Shown one piece after another: positions 1 to 5,945 of a stretch of 7,090 nucleotides of DNA (the first letter of the stretch is position 1; each line of letters begins with the position of its first letter). The stretch is from an uncultured Methylobacter sp. Its GTDB lineage: Bacteria > Pseudomonadota > Gammaproteobacteria > Methylococcales > Methylomonadaceae. The notes beneath the pieces are model-generated. The model ran no database searches, was not told the DNA's origin, and saw only the letters and a program-made list of their open reading frames with translations. Both the position numbers and the translations under genes were made by a program. The stretch spans positions 1 through 7,090 of the forward strand of contig CAIKYI010000760.1 of assembly GCA_903831545.1 (NCBI GenBank), in the 5' to 3' direction.

Positions 1-81
1 ATTGCTACTCGATATGAAAAAAAGGCTATTAATTACATGGGGATGCTGTCATTTTCCTCGGTACTTTTATGGTTGAGATGA
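1..81 (+). CDS. IS5-family transposase, C-terminal end (partial)
   Basis: An open frame enters from the left edge and stops with TGA at 79-81, giving 26 residues that begin IATRYEKKAINYMGML and end LLWLR. The pattern R-I-A-T-R-Y-(D/E)-K-x-A-x-N-(F/Y)-x-x-M followed by a hydrophobic W-L-R tail is the usual C-terminus of IS5-family DDE transposases, just after the catalytic glutamate helix. The catalytic residues lie outside the window, so I cannot tell whether the gene is intact. The right terminal inverted repeat should lie within roughly the next 100 bases, but without the left end I cannot define it. Identification rests on family recognition of a short stretch. Confidence 0.75.
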   Translation: MATRYEKKAINYMGMLSFSSVLLWLR

Positions 82-515
82 AACGTCAACAGAACCTAGA
101 ACAACTTAGAATTAAACTTAACGATATCGCAGCAAAGCTTCAAGCCAAAGCGTTTTCAATCCTTATATCGCTGTTTAAATGATGCAATGCAAACAGTCAT
201 GAATTGCACTTTCTTGAATCCCCTCACCCCATTCTTCCCTAAGTGAGACGGTGAAAAACCAGCAATGCTTGCCCGTGTCAAGTATGGTTTTACTTTTTCT
301 GAGTTTACAAAGCTCGTCATATCCCTCCAAAAAGCGGGTATCCAATGCCATGGATGTTAAGCTTAAAGCCATCCATGGAGCCGGGATTTCGGCAATCCAT
401 GCCGAAATGACGCTCATGGATTGTGTTATCAAATAATCTGACAAAGTAGAATAGGTTTGCGTCTGCTTCTTTCTTGCCATACAGCGCATAAACTTTCTGC
501 TTTTTGATTATGAGA
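82..515. other. Intergenic region, no convincing gene
   Basis: This stretch separates the IS5-type remnant from the 3' end of the minus-strand operon. Open frames on both strands cross the palindromic element at 348-420 and translate repeat sequence, so I do not call them genes. The part from 82 to about 180 probably includes the right end of the IS5-type element. No U-tract terminator is visible just downstream of the cohesin gene's stop codon at 516. The palindromic element could serve as the 3' boundary of the operon transcript. Confidence 0.55.
348..420. repeat. Palindromic dispersed-repeat-like element
   Basis: Three nested or adjoining inverted repeats are visible. CCATGGAT (348-355) pairs with ATCCATGG (371-378) around the palindrome TTAAGCTTAA (357-366). 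ATTTCGGCA (386-394) pairs perfectly with TGCCGAAAT (400-408) across a 5-base loop. TCCATGGAGC (372-381) pairs with GCTCATGGA (412-420) with one bulge. The first and third pairings share an arm and are alternatives. A core of the form GGGATTyCGGCAATCCnTGCCGrAATGACG is typical of short palindromic repeats scattered through many proteobacterial genomes. Copy number cannot be judged from one window. Confidence 0.55.
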
Positions 516-1115
516 TTAGGTTTGAGAACGTTTTTTCAAACCCAGCAGGCCAACTAAACCAGTTCCAAACAACCATGCAGCGGCGGGGACTGGTACAACT
601 TGAACTTGGCTGCCAACATAATTTACGTTAATCGAATTTAGTCCGTTGAGAAAACCAATGTTATATAAATCATTATTCAGTGTAAGTAAACTGCCACCAA
701 TCGGAGCGTTGACTAGAACGTTAAAAGTAAATGATGCCAATCCAAAGTTAGAGCCGGCATTGCCACTGTCCATGGTTAAAAACGCATAATCGAGGTTGCC
801 TGTGGCCGCATTGTCGGTAGAAACAAAAGAACCATTTCCAAGTGGATTCCAGGGGGGAGTAATCACTGAAGTGGAAACATAAGTTAAAACAGCTGGGTCC
901 CAGTTCAATGAAAACGATGCGGCATTTGGTGCAACGTCGAAATTACTGCCTACGACATTTACCGTCAGGCTATCACCGGCTGTTACGCCATAGCTAGCTT
1001 GACTGAAACTAACGATATTGTTCGTTACTGGAGCAGAAGCGAATACCGTTCCCATCCAAAGTGCTGAAAAGGTTAACCCTGCCAGAATACGTAAAGTTTT
1101 TAACATTTGATACAT
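516..1115 (-). CDS. Cohesin-domain secreted protein with PEP-CTERM-type (VPxP) sorting tail
   Basis: This 199-aa protein is a predicted surface-anchored cohesin. I chose the ATG at 1115 because GGAG (1122-1125) sits six bases upstream; a TTG at 1127 in the same frame would overlap that ribosome site. Residues 1-26 form a signal peptide ending TVFA, with cleavage near 26-28. Residues about 34-168 look like a type-I cohesin beta-sandwich: GVTAGDSLTVNV, then ASFSLNWDPAVLTYVS (canonical x-F-x-L-x-Y-D-P-x-V-L-x-x-V), and late strands FGLASFTFNVLV. Residues 174-197 are the sorting signal: VPVPAAAW, a hydrophobic helix and KKR. Exosortase would cut this tail and transfer the protein to the cell surface. 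It is the last gene of the operon, 78 bp after the dockerin-bearing cytochrome, its obvious candidate partner. The cohesin call is from fold pattern, not from a profile search; other cohesin-like or CBM-like beta-sandwiches are possible. Confidence 0.85.
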   Translation of the reverse strand: MYQMLKTLRILAGLTFSALWMGTVFASAPVTNNIVSFSQASYGVTAGDSLTVNVVGSNFDVAPNAASFSLNWDPAVLTYVSTSVITPPWNPLGNGSFVSTDNAATGNLDYAFLTMDSGNAGSNFGLASFTFNVLVNAPIGGSLLTLNNDLYNIGFLNGLNSINVNYVGSQVQVVPVPAAAWLFGTGLVGLLGLKKRSQT

Positions 1116-1148
1116 AAAAATCTCCAATTTGTGTTGTGTTAGTTAAAC

Positions 1149-1184
1149 CACGGGACCAAGCCATTTCAGGAACTTGATCCCGTG
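1149..1184 (-). terminator. Intercistronic hairpin between cytochrome and cohesin genes
   Basis: CACGGGACCAAG (1149-1160) and CTTGATCCCGTG (1173-1184) form a 12-bp stem with a 12-base loop. In the minus-strand RNA the single non-Watson-Crick position is a U-G wobble. The hairpin starts 9 bases after the cytochrome stop codon. Only a short UUU follows, so it is a poor intrinsic terminator. It is more likely a 3'-end-protecting or partially terminating hairpin that would set the ratio of cytochrome to cohesin mRNA. Confidence 0.5.
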
Positions 1185-1193
1185 ATAATAGTA

Positions 1194-3653
1194 TTATTGG
1201 CTTAGCCCGGATGGTCCTGGCACCTTGCCAAGGTAGGTTTTCAAAATATTCAAGTCCAGCGGATCGACGATACCGTTACCGTTCAGATCGTGATTCGCAG
1301 ACACTTGACCTAGTTTAGCCTTAAGGCTGTTAAAATCCACCGGATCGACCACGTTGTTTTGGTTAAAATCCGGATCACAAATGTTGCCGAAACTGTCGCC
1401 ATCGGTATTTCGCTGATTAGAGTTGATGACAAGTTTACAGTTATCCAGATTGTCGGTCACACCATCACCGTCGGTATCTGGTGGAGGTGGTGCGATGACC
1501 GTACCTGCGAATTCCGTACTGGAGATTACGCTGGATTTTTGCGTGGAGGCATCGAACATTGTTTTGAAATCAACCACTTCAGGTGTGGTCGTATCGCTAA
1601 ACAAATCCTCGGCAAAAGCATGCGATAGAGTTTGATAAATCAGCTCTGCTTTGACCATGTAGTTACCTAACGGCTGACCACCGATTTGATAACTAATTTG
1701 ATCGCTGCCGCCAACGAAATTACTATCTGAATAAGCAGAACCCACAACACGCACATCTGTCGGCGCATTGGTTTTCTCAAAGCCCGTTGGCAAAATGCGG
1801 TTATCCTTTAAATACTCCTTACCGCGCAGCAAGGTGTAGGTCACTTCACCTTGATTGTTGCCCATGATAGCTTCGTAGACTTGTACCTGATTTTCTGCGG
1901 TGATCCGATCGTAATGGGGTTCGAAAGTATTGCCGTTGTTGTCGGCATCGACGCCTTCGATACTGCCATCAGCATTGACCTTACCGGACTCCCAAACGAT
2001 TTGATTCTGGGCATTACTGACCGTGACATGCACAATCGCTCGACGCGATGGGTAGCTGGTCGGCAATTTATGGCCGGTAGTGCTGTTAATCTGCAAAGTA
2101 AAATCCAATAAATTCGGCGTTGCGCGTTGCTCGACGATGCTCACCGTTGCTGCACTTTTCAGCATCGCATCGGTTTTGTTCAGCGTTTCGGCGAAATTAT
2201 TCGATAACACTCCAAGTTGGTTTTTGTTGTTGTTAAGAATATCCAGCATCAACTTGTTGGCACCAACCAAATCGTGAATCGCAAAGTTGTTGCGTAAACC
2301 GGCCATTCCCATCGTGGAGATTTTTACACCATTGGTACGGCTCATGTGGCAACCTTGGCAGCTTTTTTGGCTGGCATAGCTGCTTTGTTCCCACTCCATA
2401 TAAGGCGTTTGCTCGGGAAACTCGCTTTCCGGCGTAGTACTCAAGATCGTGCCGTTTTGATCGACATAAGGCGTTTTCAGGTTATGGCAGGATGCGCACA
2501 ACTTAGAATCCTGAATCTGCGCGCCATAGGTTGGCGTGTAGCCGGTATGCATGACCATCGGCATCGTAAACAGCGCAGCATCCCCTGGTCCGCCGTATGG
2601 TCCGAAGATGGATTTGCTGTCATTGATAGCATAGTTGCCGGACATGGTCGCCAAGGCGCCCAGGGCTGGCATAGCCGGAATCTGGTGACACAAGGTGCAG
2701 CTCACTCCGTCCATTGCCGCGTCATGCTTGGTATGACCAACATCAAGAATGCCGCCATCAAAAATGGTTTGGTTAGCAATGTTGCCATCTTTTTTGGCTT
2801 GAGCATTAGCCATCGGTGCATGGCACTTACTGCACTTGTCGTTGATGACGGTTTGCAACTCGGGATGGCGAGATATCTCGCTACGCACTTTAGCTCGCCA
2901 AAACGGATCGCGGCTAGAATTGGCCATCATGGATGACGACCAATCAGTTATGATGGACACATCACTGTTTTTATTATCAACGATGCCGTTGTGGCACATC
3001 GCGCAATTTTGCGAGCCGGAAAAATGGCTGGTGGTGAAGGCCGGATCACCCGGATCTGCGGGTACACTGATAAATGGATTCGGAGGTGTCACCGGACCTG
3101 TGCCTTCTTCGATGACCACGGCGTCAATGTCATAGGTTTTGTAGTCGGGCGTTGGAGAGCTGTTGAAAAATTTGAGTTCCACCGATGAATTGGTGGCGTT
3201 AGCGGTAAAGGTATAGGTCAATAATTGAAAATTTCCGGTCACGTTGGCGAACGTAGTATTAAAGTCGGCAACTGATACTTCCAACGGTGTATATCCGGCC
3301 GTGGAGCCTTTACGGGCTTGGAATGACAAGGTATAAGTCACGCCAGCAGTGACCGGAAATGTAGTTTTGATACCGGAGCCCTGGTTGAGCGCCAAGGCAT
3401 AATTGCCTTCAAATACCCGGTTGGCATAACTGCCGCCGGGACGGTTTTTGTTCATCAGGTAGGGTCTTTCGCCGACCCCATTGTCTGTCACCGTCCAACC
3501 AGTGACACTGGCGGCGTTGTTAGAGAGGAACAGGTAGGTCGTCACAGTTCCCGGGCTTTCGAAACCGCCGTTGCCTAGCAAACTGACGGCCATGGCCGGC
3601 GATTGCGGGAGCGCCGCCGCCAGCAATAGAATAATGGTCTTTATAATTTTCAT
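1194..3653 (-). CDS. Secreted pentahaem cytochrome c with C-terminal dockerin
   Basis: An 819-aa predicted extracellular electron carrier. Residues 1-22 are a signal peptide (cleavage after SPAMA). Residues about 24-184 resemble a DUF642/carbohydrate-binding jelly roll, opening GNGGFESPG and closing YDIDAVVIEEG. Five CXXCH haem sites follow: CAMCH 217, CSKCH 274, CTLCH 319, CASCH 386 and CQGCH 432. His210, 263, 307, 310, 369 and 460 are candidate distal ligands. Residues about 515-720 match a region common in multihaem cytochromes (GHKLPTSYPSRRA, FEPHYDRI, YLKDNRILPTGFEK). A proline linker (721-725) leads to a thrombospondin-type-3 calcium repeat (726-761, Cys739 and Cys759) and a dockerin of two EF-hand-like repeats at 762-782 and 789-810 (D-x-N-x-N-x-x-V-D-x-x-D). 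There is no sorting tail. The start at 3653 has GAGAG (3661-3665) seven bases upstream. Redox partner and substrate are not evident from sequence. Confidence 0.9.
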   Translation of the reverse strand: MKIIKTIILLLAAALPQSPAMAVSLLGNGGFESPGTVTTYLFLSNNAASVTGWTVTDNGVGERPYLMNKNRPGGSYANRVFEGNYALALNQGSGIKTTFPVTAGVTYTLSFQARKGSTAGYTPLEVSVADFNTTFANVTGNFQLLTYTFTANATNSSVELKFFNSSPTPDYKTYDIDAVVIEEGTGPVTPPNPFISVPADPGDPAFTTSHFSGSQNCAMCHNGIVDNKNSDVSIITDWSSSMMANSSRDPFWRAKVRSEISRHPELQTVINDKCSKCHAPMANAQAKKDGNIANQTIFDGGILDVGHTKHDAAMDGVSCTLCHQIPAMPALGALATMSGNYAINDSKSIFGPYGGPGDAALFTMPMVMHTGYTPTYGAQIQDSKLCASCHNLKTPYVDQNGTILSTTPESEFPEQTPYMEWEQSSYASQKSCQGCHMSRTNGVKISTMGMAGLRNNFAIHDLVGANKLMLDILNNNKNQLGVLSNNFAETLNKTDAMLKSAATVSIVEQRATPNLLDFTLQINSTTGHKLPTSYPSRRAIVHVTVSNAQNQIVWESGKVNADGSIEGVDADNNGNTFEPHYDRITAENQVQVYEAIMGNNQGEVTYTLLRGKEYLKDNRILPTGFEKTNAPTDVRVVGSAYSDSNFVGGSDQISYQIGGQPLGNYMVKAELIYQTLSHAFAEDLFSDTTTPEVVDFKTMFDASTQKSSVISSTEFAGTVIAPPPPDTDGDGVTDNLDNCKLVINSNQRNTDGDSFGNICDPDFNQNNVVDPVDFNSLKAKLGQVSANHDLNGNGIVDPLDLNILKTYLGKVPGPSGLSQ

Positions 3654-3698
3654 TAGTTATCTCTCGTCGAATTTACCTGGAGCGCTATTTGGTCTTGC

Positions 3699-3735
3699 GT
3701 AAGCTGGTTAGGGAGTCACTCCCGAACCAGCTTAC
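3699..3735 (-). terminator. Intercistronic hairpin downstream of the VPLPAAVW protein gene
   Basis: GTAAGCTGGTT (3699-3709) pairs perfectly over 11 bp with AACCAGCTTAC (3725-3735). An inner stem, GGGA (3711-3714) with TCCC (3720-3723), is separated from it by one mismatch. The structure lies 8 bases after the stop codon of the upstream gene and 33 bases before the GAGAG ribosome site of the cytochrome gene. No U-run follows on the minus strand, so complete intrinsic termination is unlikely. An RNA-stabilising or attenuating role fits better. Confidence 0.55.
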
Positions 3736-3743
3736 AAGGCAAA

Positions 3744-4586
3744 TTACACGGCCAGACGATTACGTTTGCCCAGAGCCAGAAAGCCCATGAAGCCTGTTAG
3801 GAAAATCCAAACAGCAGCAGGCAATGGGACTGGTGTGACGTTGGCGGTGATTTTAATGTTATCGATCCCGACAGCACCGTTGGTTTGGGAGCTGACGTTT
3901 TCCAAATAACCGAAGCTCAACCAATATTGACCGTTGACGTCCGTTGTTCCCAGAGTGTTGACGGCTAAATTGACGCTGTCAGGCCCATAGGTTTTGCCGC
4001 TGATAGCAATGGATTGATCCAGGACGTTAGCGGCAGTGGTCAGTGGTGCGTTGATGTTGAAGTTATTGCCTCCGATACCCACCTGAAACTGATCGGTATC
4101 GCCACCGGAACCTAGCAGAAACGCACTAAGGACCCAATCAAAACTAACGGTGATGTCGGTTGTTCCGCTTGCCAACGTAAAAGGCATCGCAAAACCGAAA
4201 GTTCCTGAACTTGACGATCCGGCCAATTGGCCGCTGTCGTCACCCATCACCAAAAATTTATTGGCGGCTGTAGCTGGCAAAAAAAAGTTGCTGCCGACCG
4301 AAGTGGCAAAACGTTGCAAAGGATTGCCCGAGTTGTAGGTATTGATCGAGTCTGAGCCCAAGCGTAGATTGACTGAATTGGCATTTCCGGTCGACGACCA
4401 TGCGGTTCCGGCAGGCAAACTGGATGGGTTGGACGACAACAGCGACTGTATCGTGGTGTTGGTAGCGTCATCGAAATTTTCATCCAGCAACGTTACCGTA
4501 TTCGCATGAACCGCAGTCACGGTCAAACTGAATGTGCAGGTCACCAGACCGGCAATCAGTGTTTTATTTGCAATTATCTTTTTCAT
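3744..4586 (-). CDS. Secreted protein with VPLPAAVW PEP-CTERM-type sorting tail
   Basis: This 280-aa protein is probably exported and sorted to the cell surface; its specific function is unknown. Residues 1-28 are a signal peptide (MKK start, hydrophobic core, VHA before the cleavage site). The mature part is rich in Ser, Asn, Thr and Gly and reads as a beta-sandwich: LLDENFDD near residue 33, DITVSFDWVLSA at 144-155, DQFQVGIGG at 165-173 and AVGIDNIKI at 238-246. That layout resembles concanavalin-A-like or jelly-roll domains in many PEP-CTERM proteins. Residues 253-277 are the sorting signal: VPLPAAVW, a membrane helix and KRNR. No catalytic motif is visible and there is one cysteine, inside the signal peptide. 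The ribosome site is weak (AAAGA before the ATG). The gene starts 43 bp after the preceding gene, so co-transcription is likely. Confidence 0.85.
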   Translation of the reverse strand: MKKIIANKTLIAGLVTCTFSLTVTAVHANTVTLLDENFDDATNTTIQSLLSSNPSSLPAGTAWSSTGNANSVNLRLGSDSINTYNSGNPLQRFATSVGSNFFLPATAANKFLVMGDDSGQLAGSSSSGTFGFAMPFTLASGTTDITVSFDWVLSAFLLGSGGDTDQFQVGIGGNNFNINAPLTTAANVLDQSIAISGKTYGPDSVNLAVNTLGTTDVNGQYWLSFGYLENVSSQTNGAVGIDNIKITANVTPVPLPAAVWIFLTGFMGFLALGKRNRLAV

Positions 4587-4605
4587 GTTTGTCTTTAATT
4601 TAATG

Positions 4606-4643
4606 AAAAGTCGTGGGCTCAGTTAGCAATTAAACCGACTTTT
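4606..4643 (-). terminator. Weak hairpin across the 371-aa gene stop codon
   Basis: AAAAGTCG (4606-4613) and CGACTTTT (4636-4643) could pair over 8 bp with a 22-base loop, ending in UUUU on the minus strand. The upstream arm lies within the last codons of the 371-aa gene. The large loop and AT-rich stem make it marginal; it may only reduce read-through. Confidence 0.2.
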
Positions 4644-5745
4644 TGCGCCTGCCAATACCCATCAAACCAAGCATGGCAGAACCAAATAACCAGACTGCTC
4701 CTGGTACTGGAACCGCTGTCACGTTACCAACCATATTTAAGGTCAATTGATGGTTTTGCCGAGTGCTGCCAGCACCGAGATCGGCATCGGAAAAGTTGAG
4801 CAGATATTGAGTGCTAAAGGCGCCGACACTAGAGGTGATCAGATTGGCAATAAATGACTGGCTTGAACCTTGGGCCAGTACTGAGAATGGAGTTAAGTAC
4901 GTAGTAAATGCGCCTGTATCACCACTTGTAATGACGCTATCGAGGTCCAGGCCGATTCGGTTCGAATCGGCAAGATTGAACAAACTGAATCCCTGTGATC
5001 CAACACTGTTTTGTAATATGTTACCGAAATCAAGGGTTAATGTATTTGACGCTAAGTTGCCGTCGAAGGAAGCCAGGGAGTGCAGCAGGTAGCTGTAATT
5101 GGCTTGAAGATCACCAGACCAGTCAAGCGTATAATTAGTCGTAGAGCCGCTAGTTTGGCCTTGGGTTCTGCTTAACGTGGTTGTGGCTGTCAAAGTAGGC
5201 AGAGACAGTGCTGCATTGACGGAGCCGTTACCCACGTAATCATCCAGACTGGCACTAGCCACGCTCGCTGTTGCATTGGTGGCGACCGCTGAAGCTGAAT
5301 TCGGCCCCCAACTGCATTCGGTAAATCCGGTCGGCCCATGCGCCAAGGAACAAGCACCACCTGCTTGGGAAATTGCCGTTGAAAAATTGGCAGCTGCGCC
5401 AATCGCGGTCAAAGCGGCGGTACTGCTACCGCTACCGCTGGCATCCCTGCCGGGGCCATTATATTTATATCCATAGCCGTCAATGACTTGCTGACGGTTT
5501 GAAGCCAGTTGCAGTTCAACGCCGGTCAATACTCCGGTCGCCGCATTAAATTGACCTAGTGAAAGGTTGGCAATGTTGGCGCCATTGTTAGAGTTACTGG
5601 CGGAAGCTTGTGAGGTGACTGATGCACTTACAGTCGCCGAGCCACTGAAAGCCACCGAGCCGCTACTGGTTGTCAATGCTGCTTGAGATATACCGGTTAT
5701 AGATAGTAATGCGGTAATGGCGGTTAATTGAAATTTCATACTCAT
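4630..5745 (-). CDS. Choice-of-anchor-E-like secreted protein with VPVPGAVW sorting tail
   Basis: A 371-aa predicted surface or matrix protein, first gene of the operon. Residues 1-22 are a signal peptide ending SQA. Residues about 23-55 are a low-complexity Ser/Ala/Thr/Val stretch. LSLGQFNAATGVLTGVELQL at 61-80 matches the opening strand pattern of the 'choice-of-anchor E' domain seen in proteins with PEP-CTERM or other anchors. Cys132 and Cys144 could form a disulfide. Repeated beta-strand-like segments run to about 340, and residues 345-369 form the sorting signal: VPVPGAVW, a hydrophobic helix and RRKK. No enzyme motif is seen. The ATG at 5745 is preferred because GGAA (5753-5756) lies seven bases upstream; an in-frame ATG at 5739 is the alternative. 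A riboswitch-like leader lies about 70 bases upstream. Confidence 0.87.
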   Translation of the reverse strand: MSMKFQLTAITALLSITGISQAALTTSSGSVAFSGSATVSASVTSQASASNSNNGANIANLSLGQFNAATGVLTGVELQLASNRQQVIDGYGYKYNGPGRDASGSGSSTAALTAIGAAANFSTAISQAGGACSLAHGPTGFTECSWGPNSASAVATNATASVASASLDDYVGNGSVNAALSLPTLTATTTLSRTQGQTSGSTTNYTLDWSGDLQANYSYLLHSLASFDGNLASNTLTLDFGNILQNSVGSQGFSLFNLADSNRIGLDLDSVITSGDTGAFTTYLTPFSVLAQGSSQSFIANLITSSVGAFSTQYLLNFSDADLGAGSTRQNHQLTLNMVGNVTAVPVPGAVWLFGSAMLGLMGIGRRKKSV

Positions 5746-5768
5746 AATTCTATTCCATTGTGGATGTC

Positions 5769-5810
5769 GATAAACAACTGGTGAAATGCGGCATATGCCG
5801 CACCTTTATC
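5769..5810 (-). promoter_or_regulatory. Leader hairpin, possible riboswitch expression platform
   Basis: TGCGGCATATGCCGCA (5787-5802) is a perfect 16-base palindrome. In the minus-strand RNA the flanks also pair: GAUAAA with UUUAUC (5805-5810 with 5769-5774) and GGUG with CACC, giving a long interrupted hairpin. One arm (GGUGCGG, 5798-5804) could instead pair with UUGCACC (5816-5822), the 3' strand of the riboswitch-like fold. That makes the two structures mutually exclusive. No U-tract follows, so control may be through Rho or translation. Confidence 0.5.
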
Positions 5811-5814
5811 ACAT

Positions 5815-5893
5815 GGGTGCAATCCGGCCGTCTTTATTTTTAACTAAAGACCCGAGACTTTCCGAACCCGCTTCACAGCGGGGTTGGCAATGG
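5815..5893 (-). promoter_or_regulatory. GEMM-I (cyclic-di-GMP-I) riboswitch-like leader
   Basis: Read on the minus strand, this leader has the parts of the GEMM-I fold in order. P2 is CCCGCU-GUGA-AGCGGG (5882 to 5867), a six-base-pair stem with a GNRA tetraloop. Then comes GGAAAGUCUCGGGUCUUUA, matching the conserved AAAGCCnCGGGnCU block. P3 is closed by UAAAGAC, then GGCCGGAUUGC, matching the conserved AGCCGGGUUGCC. The consensus CC/GG pair beside the CGG/CCG stem is UC/GA here, a compensatory change that supports a real RNA. Oddities: the consensus GCAAACC reads GCCAACC, and P1 has a C-U mismatch. The ligand could therefore be c-di-GMP, a related dinucleotide such as cGAMP, or none. GEMM-I RNAs are known to control surface, biofilm and cytochrome genes, which fits this operon. 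Assigned by eye, not by a covariance model. Confidence 0.62.
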
Positions 5894-5904
5894 GTTTCTT
5901 ATGG

Positions 5905-5944
5905 AAAAATAACGTTATAATTCAGTTATTTTTAGGACTGAATT
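5905..5944 (-). promoter_or_regulatory. Candidate operon promoter overlapped by two inverted repeats
   Basis: On the minus strand TATAAC (5919-5914) is a good -10 box. TTCAGT (5942-5937) at 17-bp spacing is a poor -35 box, suggesting activator dependence. Transcription would start near 5907, about 15 bases before the riboswitch-like fold. Two inverted repeats overlap here: AAAAATAAC (5905-5913) with GTTATTTTT (5925-5933), and AATTCAGT (5919-5926) with ACTGAATT (5937-5944). They cannot both form as cruciforms or hairpins, and either could be an operator. Confidence 0.4.
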
Positions 5945-5945
5945 G

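Noticed and set aside
251..436. 61-aa plus-strand open frame
   Set aside because: It overlaps the same palindromic repeat (AIHGAGISAIHAEM is repeat translation) and has no convincing ribosome site or domain.
175..489. 104-aa minus-strand open frame
   Set aside because: About a quarter of it is translated from the palindromic element at 348-420, its ribosome site is weak, no domain is recognisable, and its C-terminal part reads like translated repeat sequence (SLREEWGEGIQ).
1116..1127. TTG start at 1127 giving a 203-aa cohesin protein
   Set aside because: The TTG overlaps the GGAG ribosome site; the ATG at 1115 has correct spacing and gives a normal signal peptide.
2346..2936. 196-aa plus-strand open frame inside the cytochrome gene
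   Set aside because: It lies opposite the haem-binding region of a clear cytochrome gene, has no recognisable domain, and is best explained as a shadow frame.
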